A stretch of 64,000 nucleotides of DNA from Sphingorhabdus lacus. Lineage in GTDB: Bacteria; Pseudomonadota; Alphaproteobacteria; Sphingomonadales; Sphingomonadaceae. The position numbers and the translations under genes were made by a program. Shown in pieces: positions 24,097 through 33,215 of this stretch. The stretch covers positions 2,046,001-2,110,000 of the forward strand of contig NZ_CP035733.1 in assembly GCF_009768975.1 (NCBI RefSeq), in the 5' to 3' direction. Positions within the stretch are counted from its first letter, which is position 1. Each line of letters begins with the position of its first letter. Below the pieces are notes generated by a model. It had not been told where the DNA came from, made no database searches, and worked only from the letters and a program-made list of their open reading frames with translations.

Positions 24097-25327
24097 CAGC
24101 CGCCGCCTCCACACCGCGCATAACCCGCAACGCATTGACCTGGGCAATTTTCGCCAGGTCGGTTTTGGAATATCCCCGGCGCACCAACTCGGCAAAAAGT
24201 GCCGGGTAGGTGGCTACATTTTCAAGCCCGACCGGCAGTTCGTCTACGCCGCCAAAATCGCCGCCGATACCGATATGGTCGATGCCGGCCACTTTGCGGA
24301 TATGGTCGATATGGTCGGCAACCTGCACCAACGTCGCCTTGGGTTGAGGATGTGCAGCGATCCATGCGTCGACGGCGGCTTTTTCGCCTGCGGGATTGCC
24401 TGTGAACTCGATCTTGGCACGCCCCGCAACCGCAGAGCGCTCATATTCCCATTGGCGGCGTTCGGGCGACGTAAAGCCGGGAACAAAGGTCACCATCACC
24501 ACACCGCCATTTTGCGGCAGACGTTTCAACACCGAATCCGGCACGTTTCGGGGATGCGGTGTAACAGCGCGCGCGTTGCTGTGCGTGAACAACACCGGAG
24601 CTTTGCCCTTGTCGAGCACATCATGCATTGTGGCTTCGGACACATGGCTGAGGTCGACAATCATCCCCAGACGGTTCATCTCGGCAATTACTTCAAAGCC
24701 AAAGGGCGACAGACCGTCATGTTTGGGCGCGTCCGTTGCGCTATCGGCCCAATCGGTCGTCAGGCTGTGGGTGATCGTCATATAGCGTGCGCCAAGGGCA
24801 TGCATCTGGCGTAAAATCTCCAGCGAACTGCCAATGGAGTGCCCGCCCTCCATACCGATCAGTGAGGCAATCTTTCCTCTCTTCATGGCCGCCTCTGCGG
24901 TCGCCGCCGTGTCGGCATAGACGAAGACATCGGGGTAACGGGCAATCATCTGGCGCACGACGTCGATCTGTTCGACGGTGCGAGTCACCGCCTCATGCTT
25001 TGGCAATGCGGCGTCGACATAGACCGACCAGAACTGCCCGCCCAGATAGCCAGCGCGCAACGTAGGGATATCCGTGTGTGTCTTGGCCAATATGTCGGGC
25101 GACAGGCCTTTCAGGTCGAATTTCGAAAAGTCGCGGTCGAACAACTCGGCAATCTGGTGCGGCGTATCGTTATGGCCATCGATCACAGGCGTTTTGGAAA
25201 GCACCTCACGCGCCGTCTCTTCGGGAGTTGCGGCGCTTGCCGGGACAGCGGCTGCGATAAATGCGAGAGCTGAAACGGTCACAATCCGCGTTAAGTTCAA
25301 AGTCATCACGCTGTTCTGGCCTGCCAT
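24089..25327 (-). CDS. M19 membrane dipeptidase (renal dipeptidase-like)
   Basis: Zinc dipeptidase of 412 residues. Signal peptide in the first ~32 residues (ALAFIAAAVPASA), then VIDGHNDTPHQIAELFDRDF with the HxD metal ligands, LIGMEGGHSIGSSLEILRQM, LTHSLTTDWADS-like metal and substrate segment, and VDLSHVSEATMHDVL. The C-terminal HIGIGGDFGGVDELPVGLEN is also characteristic. AGGAGA seven bases before 25327 selects that ATG over one at 25306. Likely periplasmic, cleaving dipeptides. It stands alone between nadB and the M20 hydrolase. Confidence 0.93.
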   Translation of the reverse strand: MAGQNSVMTLNLTRIVTVSALAFIAAAVPASAATPEETAREVLSKTPVIDGHNDTPHQIAELFDRDFSKFDLKGLSPDILAKTHTDIPTLRAGYLGGQFWSVYVDAALPKHEAVTRTVEQIDVVRQMIARYPDVFVYADTAATAEAAMKRGKIASLIGMEGGHSIGSSLEILRQMHALGARYMTITHSLTTDWADSATDAPKHDGLSPFGFEVIAEMNRLGMIVDLSHVSEATMHDVLDKGKAPVLFTHSNARAVTPHPRNVPDSVLKRLPQNGGVVMVTFVPGFTSPERRQWEYERSAVAGRAKIEFTGNPAGEKAAVDAWIAAHPQPKATLVQVADHIDHIRKVAGIDHIGIGGDFGGVDELPVGLENVATYPALFAELVRRGYSKTDLAKIAQVNALRVMRGVEAAAEK

Positions 25328-25396
25328 GGGTTATCTCCTGAAATCGAGACCCGTTCATGCCCGATTATGGCGTTTGCAGAAATGCTTTTTATCGGC

Positions 25397-26971
25397 TCAG
25401 GGGACCAATATCGTATCGACGGCCTGTTTCGACAAAGACGGGTAATCAAGGGTGTAGTGCAAACCGCGGCTTTCATGCCTGGAAAGGGCAGAGCGGATGA
25501 TGAGGTCGGCGACCTCAACCAGATTACGCAGCTCGATCAGATCGGGGGTGACCCGGAAATGGCTGTAATAATCCTCAATTTCACGGCGCAGCAGGTCGAT
25601 GCGATGCTGCGCGCGCTCCAGCCTTTTTGTCGTGCGCACGATCCCTACGAAGTTCCACATGAACTGGCGGATTTCACGCCAGCACTGCGCAATCACAACC
25701 TCTTCATCACTGTCTGTGACCCGGCTTTCGTCCCATGGCCGGATAGCAGGGGGTGGCGGCAGATTGCCCCAATGGGCGTCGATATGCCGCGCGCAGGCAT
25801 CCCCGAACACGAAGCATTCCAGCAGCGAGTTGGATGCCAAACGGTTCGCGCCGTGTAACCCCGATTGAGTCACTTCGCCCGCCGCATAGAGCCCCGGGGC
25901 ATCCGTGCGGCCATCGAGATCGACCAAGACACCGCCACAGGTATAATGCTGCGCGGGGACGACGGGGATCGGTTCCTTGGTAATGTCGATGCCAAGCCCG
26001 ATCAGCTTTTCATAGATGTTCGGAAAATGCTCCTTCACAAATTCCGCTGGCTTATGGCTGATATCCAGATGCACATAATCCAGACCGTCGCGCTTGATCT
26101 CGGCGTCGTTAGCGCGGGCGACGATATCGCGCGGGGCCAGTTCGGCGCGCTCGTCATAGTCGGGCATATAGCGATGCCCGGTCTTCGGGTTTTTCAATAT
26201 CCCGCCCTCGCCGCGCACAGCTTCGGTAATCAGGAAATTCTTGACCTCCAGATTATAGAGGCATGTGGGATGGAATTGCATGAATTCCATATTGGAAATG
26301 CGACAACCCGCCCGCCATGCCATGGCAATCCCGTCGCCGGTCGCGCCGCGCGGGGCGGTGGAATAAAGATAGGTCCGCCCTGCGCCACCGCACGCCAAAA
26401 TCGTCGCACGCGCGGTGAAGGTTTCAACCTTGCCGGTCTTGCGGTTCAGGGCATAGACCCCGTGAATACGTCCGGAAGTTGAAAAGCGTTCCTGATGCCG
26501 GCCCATGATCAGGTCAATAGCGACCATATCGGGGACCAAAGTTATATTGGAGTTCGCCTTTGCCGCCGCCTCCAAGGCCTGCTGCACGGCCCATCCGGTG
26601 GCATCATCGACATGGACTATGCGCCGGTGACTGTGTCCACCCTCCCGCGTCAAATGCCAGTCATTGCCATCAAGGTTGAAGGGCACGCCCAGCTTCGCCA
26701 GCCGTTCGATGGCTTCGGGTGCATTTTCGACGACGAATTCGACCGTAGCGCGGTTGTTGAGGCCGCCGCCTGCAATCATCGTATCTTCGATATGGCTGTC
26801 AAACGTGTCGCCGGGTTCCAGCACCGCCGCAATTCCGCCCTGCGCCCAGGCCGTCGCGCCGTCCGACAGCGCACCCTTGGCCAGCACCACAACCTTGTAT
26901 TTCTGCGCAAGTTGCAACGCCGCCGTCAAACCCGCCGCGCCGGACCCGATGATAAGAACGTCGGCTTCCAT
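25397..26971 (-). CDS. nadB: L-aspartate oxidase NadB
   Basis: FAD enzyme oxidising L-aspartate to iminoaspartate, the first step of de novo NAD synthesis. The 524 residues show the N-terminal dinucleotide fold VLIIGSGAAGLTAALQL, GATAWAQGGIAAV, LACGGAGRTYLYSTAPRGAT, EFMQFHPTCLYN, the active-site EAVRGEGGILKN, and YTCGGVLVDLDGRTDAPGLY. ATG 26971 overlaps the stop of the upstream ABC gene (TGATG). nadA and nadC are not in the window, so the pathway is split. Confidence 0.96.
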   Translation of the reverse strand: MEADVLIIGSGAAGLTAALQLAQKYKVVVLAKGALSDGATAWAQGGIAAVLEPGDTFDSHIEDTMIAGGGLNNRATVEFVVENAPEAIERLAKLGVPFNLDGNDWHLTREGGHSHRRIVHVDDATGWAVQQALEAAAKANSNITLVPDMVAIDLIMGRHQERFSTSGRIHGVYALNRKTGKVETFTARATILACGGAGRTYLYSTAPRGATGDGIAMAWRAGCRISNMEFMQFHPTCLYNLEVKNFLITEAVRGEGGILKNPKTGHRYMPDYDERAELAPRDIVARANDAEIKRDGLDYVHLDISHKPAEFVKEHFPNIYEKLIGLGIDITKEPIPVVPAQHYTCGGVLVDLDGRTDAPGLYAAGEVTQSGLHGANRLASNSLLECFVFGDACARHIDAHWGNLPPPPAIRPWDESRVTDSDEEVVIAQCWREIRQFMWNFVGIVRTTKRLERAQHRIDLLRREIEDYYSHFRVTPDLIELRNLVEVADLIIRSALSRHESRGLHYTLDYPSLSKQAVDTILVP

Positions 26972-27888
26972 CACGCGCTACTGGTCAACCGCAGGAACAC
27001 ATCTTCCAGATCTGCTTCCTTCGTGGTCACATCCACAATGCCAAGGCCAAGCCCTTGCATTGCGGCCAGGACCTCGCCTGCGTTCATGCGATCCTTGTTA
27101 TAGGTGATTTCCACGGTCCGGTCAGCGACCAGCTCCGATTTTTCAAAGGCCGCATGCTTCGGCGCCTCGGTCACGTCCCGGTCAAGGGTCAGGACAACCG
27201 CCTTTTCCCGCGCCATCCCGACCAGTTCTTTGGTCGGTTTATTGGCAATCAGCTTGCCATGGTTGATGATCGCAATCCGGTCGCACAGCTGTTCGGCTTC
27301 TTCCAGATAGTGGGTGGTTAGAACAACCGTCACGCCTTCCCGGTTTAACTGGACCACATAATCCCACAGCTGCTGCCGCAATTCGATGTCGACCCCCGCG
27401 GTCGGCTCATCCAGTACAATCACGGGCGGGGAATGGACCATTGCCTTGGCCACCAACAACCGCCGCTTCATGCCGCCCGAAAGTGTACGGGCGTAGGCGT
27501 CTGCCTTATCCTCCAGCCGGACAGCGCGCAGCAATTCCATCGTCTTGCGCTTTGCCTTTGGCACGCCATAAAGCCCTGCCTGCAATTCCAGCGCCTCTTT
27601 AGGCGTAAAAAAGGGATCGAACATGATTTCCTGCGGCACGATCCCGATCGAGGCCTTTGCATTACGGGGGTTAACGTCAATATCGAAACCCCAGATTGAT
27701 GCCGATCCGGATGTCTTCATCACAAGACCCGCCAAAATGTTGATCAGCGTCGACTTGCCCGCGCCATTGGGTCCGAGCAGTCCGAAAATAGACCCCTGCG
27801 CGACGTCAAAACTGACATCGTCCAGCGCCTGCTTACCGCCTGCATATTTTTTGGAGAGATTCTGTATCGAAATGGCTTTGCTGGACAT
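26971..27888 (-). CDS. ABC transporter ATP-binding protein (ABC-2/drug-type)
   Basis: Cytoplasmic ATPase of 305 residues. Walker A LLGPNGAGKSTLINILAG, Q-loop GIVPQEIMFDPFF, signature LSGGMKRRLLVAKAMVHSP, Walker B VIVLDEPTAGVD and switch His in TTHYLEEAEQL. A C-terminal ~70-residue extension is typical of the ABC-2 (YadG-like) class. Start 27888 (MSSKAISIQN) is chosen because the open frame upstream lacks homology. No permease is adjacent; downstream it is translationally coupled to nadB, which is probably accidental for function. Confidence 0.88.
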   Translation of the reverse strand: MSSKAISIQNLSKKYAGGKQALDDVSFDVAQGSIFGLLGPNGAGKSTLINILAGLVMKTSGSASIWGFDIDVNPRNAKASIGIVPQEIMFDPFFTPKEALELQAGLYGVPKAKRKTMELLRAVRLEDKADAYARTLSGGMKRRLLVAKAMVHSPPVIVLDEPTAGVDIELRQQLWDYVVQLNREGVTVVLTTHYLEEAEQLCDRIAIINHGKLIANKPTKELVGMAREKAVVLTLDRDVTEAPKHAAFEKSELVADRTVEITYNKDRMNAGEVLAAMQGLGLGIVDVTTKEADLEDVFLRLTSSA

Positions 27889-28001
27889 GCATGTGCGATA
27901 GCGAAGCCTTGCCCCCTGCGCAATCGCGCGAAACATGGTAACTGGCATCTTCATCATATCCGGTTACCAAATGGGCAGCCCTGACCTGTAGCAGCGACGC
28001 T

Positions 28002-28514
28002 GTGAAAAGTCGGGCCATTCCTATTTTCGGGCGTTTAGCAGCCCTTTGCGCATCATTTGTCGGCGTTCAGTCGGCCCATGCACTGCCCGGCGATACGCAA
28101 ACACAAATCGTCAATCCAGGTCTGGTGACCAATGCGACCAGCCTCGATTTCGGATCGGTTATCGCAGGAAGCGTGCAAAGCCGACTCCGCGTTCCGCCGA
28201 CAAGCGACACAGTCGTCGTTTCGGCGGGAAATGCACTTCCGGTGGGTGGCAGCGTTTCGCGCGCGCGTTTCGATGTTGTTGCAGCGCCGCTGACGCTCGT
28301 TTTCATAAACCTGCCCAGCAATATCCAGCTAACCCGCGTGTCGGGAACAGATCAGATGTTGCTCGACCAGTTCCAGCAAAGTGGATTGCCGTTCCAGATC
28401 ATGGGCGCAAGCGGCCAATATTCCTTTTATGTTGGCGGGCGTTTGCGGGTGAACCCTTCGCAGGCAGCCGGTCTGTATCAGGGGAATTTTACCGTCACGG
28501 TGAATTTCCTCTAA
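28002..28514 (+). CDS. DUF4402-type secreted protein 1
   Basis: Exported protein of 170 residues with signal peptide (FGRLAALCASFVGVQSAHA). The mature part has the DUF4402 pattern: TSLDFGSVIAG, then RFDVVAAPLTLVFINLPSN and a C-terminal GLYQGNFTVTVNFL beta-strand. The frame starts at GTG 28002; no ATG upstream fits. Proteins of this kind are predicted small beta-sandwich surface or pilus-like components of alphaproteobacteria; function unproven. A second, diverged copy follows. Confidence 0.7.
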   Translation: MKSRAIPIFGRLAALCASFVGVQSAHALPGDTQTQIVNPGLVTNATSLDFGSVIAGSVQSRLRVPPTSDTVVVSAGNALPVGGSVSRARFDVVAAPLTLVFINLPSNIQLTRVSGTDQMLLDQFQQSGLPFQIMGASGQYSFYVGGRLRVNPSQAAGLYQGNFTVTVNFL

Positions 28515-28581
28515 GGAGTGCAGGCACCTTTGTGTGCCGCATACAGAAAATCTTTACTATTTTCAGTCTATCTACCTCATC

Positions 28582-29130
28582 ATGTGTGGGGCAAAATTCA
28601 GGTATCTAGGGAAGCTTAGCGGCGCGCTCGCCCTCGCAATGGCGGCGTTTGCGAGCAATCCCGCTATTGCCGAGACCGAAACGGCAAACGCCGAGATAAC
28701 GGTTGTGCGCCCGCTTTCGTTCGTCATCGACGATAATCTGGATTTCGGCTCCCTCATTCCGGGGACGACCGCAGGTACCGTCACGATGGCACCAACGGGA
28801 GCCCGCACTGCGACCAACGGCATTGTACTTGTCGGCGGTGGACATACCCCTGCGACCTTCTCGGGACAGGGAACATTTAACCAGCGTGTGGATATTTCGC
28901 TTGGTGCCAATAGTATTCTGATTACCGGTCCTGGCGCGCCTATGCGTGTGCGGACTTTTGTGGTCGGTAGCACCCCTACTGCCATACTTACGACGACACC
29001 AACGCGTTTTCGCATTGCGGCGGCCAACGGGATCTTCACATTCCCGCTCGGCGCGACATTGGAAGTCGGTGCTAACCAGGCACCGGGCAAATATACCGGC
29101 AACTGGTCAATCACACTCAACTATTTTTGA
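28582..29130 (+). CDS. DUF4402-type secreted protein 2
   Basis: 182 residues. Signal peptide (GALALAMAAFASNPAIA), then VVRPLSFVIDDNLDFGSLIP, a central TFSGQGTFNQRVDISL and a C-terminal APGKYTGNWSITLNYF that parallels the end of the first copy. ATG 28582 is chosen because the signal begins there; a GTG at 28534 with AAGGAG too far upstream is an alternative. The tandem pair is likely an old duplication and may be co-transcribed. Confidence 0.7.
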   Translation: MCGAKFRYLGKLSGALALAMAAFASNPAIAETETANAEITVVRPLSFVIDDNLDFGSLIPGTTAGTVTMAPTGARTATNGIVLVGGGHTPATFSGQGTFNQRVDISLGANSILITGPGAPMRVRTFVVGSTPTAILTTTPTRFRIAAANGIFTFPLGATLEVGANQAPGKYTGNWSITLNYF

Positions 29131-29169
29131 GCCGTTGCGGCAAGCCCGTCGCTTTGCTAAGCGGCGCGC

Positions 29170-29364
29170 ATGAGCACTTTTCAGCCCGAAACAATCCGCG
29201 TCCGTGACACCCGTATCGCTTGCGATGGCAGCGGTGACATTCCTGCTGCCTTGGGTCATCCCAAGGTGTGGCTGCAAATCGACGAAAAAGGCTATGTCGA
29301 CTGTGGCTATTGCGACCGCCGTTTCGTTCTGATTGGCGGCCCTGCCGATAACGGCAAAGGCTAA
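29170..29364 (+). CDS. Zinc-finger domain protein (zf-CHCC, NDUFS6-like)
   Basis: A 64-residue protein with the zf-CHCC pattern: RIACDGSGDIPAALGHPKVW, then YVDCGYCDRRFVLIGG. Cys and His positions match a Zn site as in mitochondrial complex I subunit NDUFS6; alphaproteobacterial homologues are considered accessory complex I or stand-alone proteins. Its TAA overlaps the stop codon of the convergent decarboxylase gene. Confidence 0.85.
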   Translation: MSTFQPETIRVRDTRIACDGSGDIPAALGHPKVWLQIDEKGYVDCGYCDRRFVLIGGPADNGKG

Positions 29365-30587
29365 ACCAGCATTTCCTTCGCTGGTCCCTGCCCCAGAAAA
29401 TTGGCGGGACTCGCGCTGGCCCCATAGGCACCTGCACAAAAGATCGCGACCAGATCGCCCACATCCGCGCGCGGCAGATGCGCGCTGTCCGACAATTTAT
29501 CGAGCGGCGTGCACAAACATCCTACGATAGATGCGACCTCTTCCGGCTCCGCTTCATAGCGCGTGGCAATGGCCACCGGATAATTGCGCCGGATGACCGT
29601 GCCGAAATTTCCACTGGCCGCCAGTTGATGGTGCAATCCGCCATCGGTGATGAGGAAAACCTCTCCGTGGCTGATCTTGCGGTCGACGATGCGGGTCAGA
29701 TATACCCCGGCCTCACCGACCAGATAACGTCCAAGCTCAATGCAAAACTCCGTCTCGGCAAGAATGTCCGGCAATACATCAAACGCCTCCGACAGGGCGG
29801 CGCCAACCGCCTGAATATCGACCGGCTCGTCGCCTGGAAAATAAGGAATCCCAAAGCCGCCGCCCAGATTGACATGTGGGGGGGCTGCTCCGATTGCGTC
29901 GGTGAGTTCGCCGACTAACGCCAATGTCTGCGCCTGCATCGCGATGATGGCGTCGGCCGATAATGCCTGCGATCCGGCATATATGTGAAAGCCCCGCCAA
30001 TCGGCCCCTGCGGCAATCAGATGCTGTGCCAAGGCTGGAACACGTTCAGCATCGACACCGAATTGCTTGGCCCCGCCACCCATTTTCATGCCCGACCCTT
30101 TGAGGTCAAAGCTGGGGTTTACCCGGATCGCGATGCAGGGCGTGATGCCAAGCTGCGCACCAATCGCCAGCGCCCGCGCCGCTTCACCTTCGGATTCACA
30201 GTTGAGCGTTACGCCCAGCGAAATGGCACGCTGAAGCTCGCGATCCCGCTTGCCGGGCCCCGCAAAACTGATCCGGGCGGCGTCGACCCCGGCATTAAGG
30301 GCGAGTTCCAACTCGCCTCCTGACGCCACATCAAACCCGTCGACAAGTTCGTTCATCAACGACAACAGGGGGGAATAGGGATTGGCCTTCATCGCATAAT
30401 GAATCGCCAATCGCTCCGGCATGGCGGCGCGCAGATCGGCCACACGCTGACGCAAATGCCCGGTGGAATAGACGAATAGCGGCGTATCCCCGGCTTGCGC
30501 GACCAATGCGCTGGTCTTCATCCCGCCAATTGCGAGTTCACCATCAACTATTTCGTACCCCGAAGGTATGGGACCAGTCGCTTTCAT
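29361..30587 (-). CDS. PLP-dependent decarboxylase, exosortase A system-associated
   Basis: Fold III PLP decarboxylase of 408 residues related to diaminopimelate and ornithine decarboxylases. PLP Lys in HYAMKANPYSPLLSLM, FDVASGGELELALNAG, FHIYAGSQALSADAI, the glycine-rich GGGFGIPYFPGDEP, ELGRYLVGEAGVYL and the active-site Cys region VGCLCTPLDKL. The match is to the subfamily regularly found with exosortase A (PEP-CTERM sorting) loci. AGGGAAAG precedes the ATG. It is at one end of a set including ligase, acyl carrier protein, GNAT and two hydrolases. True substrate unknown. Confidence 0.88.
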   Translation of the reverse strand: MKATGPIPSGYEIVDGELAIGGMKTSALVAQAGDTPLFVYSTGHLRQRVADLRAAMPERLAIHYAMKANPYSPLLSLMNELVDGFDVASGGELELALNAGVDAARISFAGPGKRDRELQRAISLGVTLNCESEGEAARALAIGAQLGITPCIAIRVNPSFDLKGSGMKMGGGAKQFGVDAERVPALAQHLIAAGADWRGFHIYAGSQALSADAIIAMQAQTLALVGELTDAIGAAPPHVNLGGGFGIPYFPGDEPVDIQAVGAALSEAFDVLPDILAETEFCIELGRYLVGEAGVYLTRIVDRKISHGEVFLITDGGLHHQLAASGNFGTVIRRNYPVAIATRYEAEPEEVASIVGCLCTPLDKLSDSAHLPRADVGDLVAIFCAGAYGASASPANFLGQGPAKEMLV

Positions 30588-30689
30588 CCGCTTTCCCTAG
30601 GCGAATTGGGTAAAGCTTTTGATAACCACGGCCCCGCTTTGCAGGTTTTTGTCCGCATGACCAATGAACTGCCGAGTCCAAAAAAGGCG

Positions 30690-30708
30690 TTGTAAAGATA
30701 TTTTACAA
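30690..30708. promoter_or_regulatory. 19-bp inverted repeat, possible operator
   Basis: TTGTAAA and TTTACAA flank GATAT in the 219-base gap between the divergent decarboxylase and secreted-protein genes. It is a perfect 7-base inverted repeat in an AT-rich patch, placed to affect either promoter. No regulator gene is adjacent. Confidence 0.45.
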
Positions 30709-30806
30709 TAGGATATTCTCTGCACGATAGCCAAAGCGAGTCTCAATTTTGGCACATAGGCTGGTCGCAAAAAATGGGTGATATTCTGTCAAACGGGAGA
30801 ATTAAA

Positions 30807-31607
30807 ATGACCAAATTTGCGACTAAAGCATGCGCCGGAATTTGCAGCATGGCGCTGATTCTGACCGCTGTGCCGACTTATGCTAAAACACCTTCTTCGC
30901 TTTCCGATCTAGTCGGCGCACGAGGCGCCGGTGGAGAGGAACAACTGGAGTCCAGGGGGTATTACAACACCCATGTTTCGACTGAGGACGATCGCAAAGT
31001 AAGCTATTGGTGGAACAGTTCCAAAAAGGAATGTGTACGGGTCACGACCTATGATGGCCGTTATGAATCGATCAATGCCGCGCAATCGACCGATTGCGGT
31101 CAGGCAAAATCAAGCAGCGGCGACAAAACGGCAGCAATTGCCGTCGGTGCTGCTGCCTTGTTGGGGATCGCAGCACTCGCCAGCAAATCACATCACCGTG
31201 ATGATCGCGATTATGACATGAACGGAACGGCGGAGTTTGAACGCGGCTACCGCGACGGATTATATAACCAGTCGTACCACAATTATAACCGCAGCGATGC
31301 CTATTCCCATGGATTCGAAAAAGGCGTTCGCCAGCGGGGCTATGAAACCTCATATCGACCCGGATACGGCTATGGCGGAGGCTATGGCGGCTATGTAAAT
31401 GTGAACGATTTGGTCGGACAATCTAAGGGTTACGCCAATTCTTCACTCAGCCAACGCGGCTTTGTGATGCGCGATTCGGACAAGACCGACTATAATGGCC
31501 GCTACACCACTTGGTGGCGTGCGGCATCGGAGCAATGTATTACGGTGAATACACGGGACGGTTATGTCTACACTGTCCAAACGGCCCGTAAGCGTAACTG
31601 CAGATGA
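30807..31607 (+). CDS. Unfamiliar secreted protein with duplicated WW/Cys domain
   Basis: 266 residues; not a family I can name. A signal peptide occupies the first ~26 residues. Two related domains lie at residues 34-97 and 201-265. Shared pattern: DLVG near the start, RG after about 16 residues, WW, then Cys-x-x-V-x-T, DG and a terminal Cys (SYWWNSSKKECVRVTTYDG versus TTWWRAASEQCITVNTRDG). Between them are a hydrophobic stretch (AAIAVGAAALLGIAALAS, residues ~105-122) and a Tyr/Arg/Gly-rich linker (GYGYGGGYGGY). Two cysteines per domain suggest a disulfide. GGGAGA precedes ATG 30807. It interrupts the exosortase-associated island. Confidence 0.75.
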   Translation: MTKFATKACAGICSMALILTAVPTYAKTPSSLSDLVGARGAGGEEQLESRGYYNTHVSTEDDRKVSYWWNSSKKECVRVTTYDGRYESINAAQSTDCGQAKSSSGDKTAAIAVGAAALLGIAALASKSHHRDDRDYDMNGTAEFERGYRDGLYNQSYHNYNRSDAYSHGFEKGVRQRGYETSYRPGYGYGGGYGGYVNVNDLVGQSKGYANSSLSQRGFVMRDSDKTDYNGRYTTWWRAASEQCITVNTRDGYVYTVQTARKRNCR

Positions 31608-31614
31608 CGGAATA

Positions 31615-31648
31615 TTCCGCCGGGCCTTTTGTTTTCGGTCCGGCGGAA
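31615..31648. other. Inverted repeat between convergent genes
   Basis: TTCCGCCGG (31615-31623) pairs with CCGGCGGAA (31640-31648). The loop is T-rich, but no U-tract follows on either strand, so it is a possible but weak bidirectional terminator. Confidence 0.4.
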
Positions 31649-31664
31649 ATGAAATATAACCGAG

Positions 31665-33185
31665 TCAGGCTAACAGTTGCTCCGCCAGTAAATTCCGGTC
31701 CAGTTTCCCGTTCGCATTTTTTGGAAATTGATCGAGCCAGATAATTTCGGCGGGCTGCATGAAGTTCGGCAAATTCCCGCGAAGATGCGCCGTCAGGGCA
31801 TCCATGTCACCTGACCCCCGCACAAACAGGACGATGGCTGCGCCCAGCCGCTCATCCTTGCGGCCCAAGGCGCACGCCTCTGCGACCACGCCACTTTCAA
31901 CCGCGACTTCTTCGATTTCGGTGGGCGACACGCGATTGCCACTTGTCTTGATCATCGCATCGTCACGACCGACAAAATAGAGCAACCCGTCAGGGTCCCT
32001 ACGAACCGTATCCCCCGACCAGACCGCCATGCCGCCATATTCGGAAAAAGCGGGTGCCGGTTTGAACCGTTCGGCAGTCCGGACTGCATCCTGCCAATAG
32101 CCATGCGCGACGAGCGGCCCTGCATGCACCAATTCGCCCGCGTCACCCGGCGCTGCCTCGGACCCGTCCGGGGCAACAACCATGATCTCGGCAAAGGGAA
32201 TTGCCTTGCCCATACTTGTCGGATTTTCATCGATCAGCGACGGGTCGAGATAGGTGGAACGGAAAGCTTCGGTCAGTCCGTACATCGCGAAAATATCGGT
32301 CTTGCTGCAAAAAATGCTGCGCAGCATTTTTACGAGACTGGGCGTTAGCGCGCCGCCGCTGTTGGTCAGGCGGCGCATGGAGGAAACCGCATTTTCCGGC
32401 CATTCCTGCTCCACCAACTGCACCCAGAGCGGGGGCACAGCAGCCAAGGTTGTTACGCCATATTTGCCGCACGCCTTGATGACATCACGCGGGGCGAGAT
32501 AGTCCAAAGGCACCACACATCCGCCTGCACGCCAGGTCGACAGCAACTGGTTCTGTCCATAGTCGAAACTGAGCGGCAACACCGCCAATGTGACATCATC
32601 TGCCTGAAGGTTCAGATAGCGGGCGACACTAACGGCGCCCAAAGCGAGATTTGCATGCGACAGCATCACGCCCTTGGGCCTTCCCGTCGATCCCGAGGTA
32701 TAGAGTATTGCCGCCAAACGGTCAGGGTCCGTGTCGGAGGGCAGCGGATCGCACCATTGTGCTTCACTATCCCCGATATGCGCCAAAACCGATTTTTCGT
32801 CTGCAATCTCGAAACCGGAATGTCCTTCCGGACCATCAAGTGTTGACGCACGTGCCGCGTTTGTGATCAGCAACCGCGCACCACTGTCCGACAGGATATG
32901 CCGGACCTGCGGCGCTTTCAGCACCGGGTTGACGGGCACATGCACGAGCCCTGCCCGCACCGATGCCAAGGGCATCAGACACGCAATTTCCCCTTTGCCG
33001 AGCCATGTGGCGACCCGATCGCCCGGGACAAAACCCTTTGATTTAAGGAAAGCCGCAAGGCGACCGATACGGAGATTTAACTCCTTATAATTATAGCAGC
33101 TATCACGAATGATGAGCGCAGGCGCGTCGGCTTCCCCGAACAGCGGAAGGTGGTCGAGCGGAAATACTGGCAAATCGGTCGTCAT
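31665..33185 (-). CDS. AMP-forming acyl ligase, exosortase A system-associated
   Basis: ANL-superfamily ligase of 506 residues activating a carboxylic acid as an adenylate. P-loop ILYTSGSTGRPKGVMLSHAN, ATP-binding FAMYGLTEAFRSTYLD, hinge region YFVGRDDAMIKTSGNRVSPTEIEE and catalytic Lys in FPKNANGKLDRN. Short length and neighbours match the ligase that accompanies exosortase A loci. It is divergent from the GNAT gene with only 30 bases between start codons. The nearby acyl carrier protein is a plausible acceptor instead of CoA; this is inference. Confidence 0.88.
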   Translation of the reverse strand: MTTDLPVFPLDHLPLFGEADAPALIIRDSCYNYKELNLRIGRLAAFLKSKGFVPGDRVATWLGKGEIACLMPLASVRAGLVHVPVNPVLKAPQVRHILSDSGARLLITNAARASTLDGPEGHSGFEIADEKSVLAHIGDSEAQWCDPLPSDTDPDRLAAILYTSGSTGRPKGVMLSHANLALGAVSVARYLNLQADDVTLAVLPLSFDYGQNQLLSTWRAGGCVVPLDYLAPRDVIKACGKYGVTTLAAVPPLWVQLVEQEWPENAVSSMRRLTNSGGALTPSLVKMLRSIFCSKTDIFAMYGLTEAFRSTYLDPSLIDENPTSMGKAIPFAEIMVVAPDGSEAAPGDAGELVHAGPLVAHGYWQDAVRTAERFKPAPAFSEYGGMAVWSGDTVRRDPDGLLYFVGRDDAMIKTSGNRVSPTEIEEVAVESGVVAEACALGRKDERLGAAIVLFVRGSGDMDALTAHLRGNLPNFMQPAEIIWLDQFPKNANGKLDRNLLAEQLLA

Positions 33186-33215
33186 AGGGTCATATTCGGA
33201 TGGAGATTGCGGGGC

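Noticed and set aside
28534-28581. ENLYYFQS-like peptide resembling a TEV protease site in the extended DUF4402 frame
   Set aside because: It precedes the real signal peptide, has one extra Tyr against the consensus and is most likely untranslated; a coincidence.
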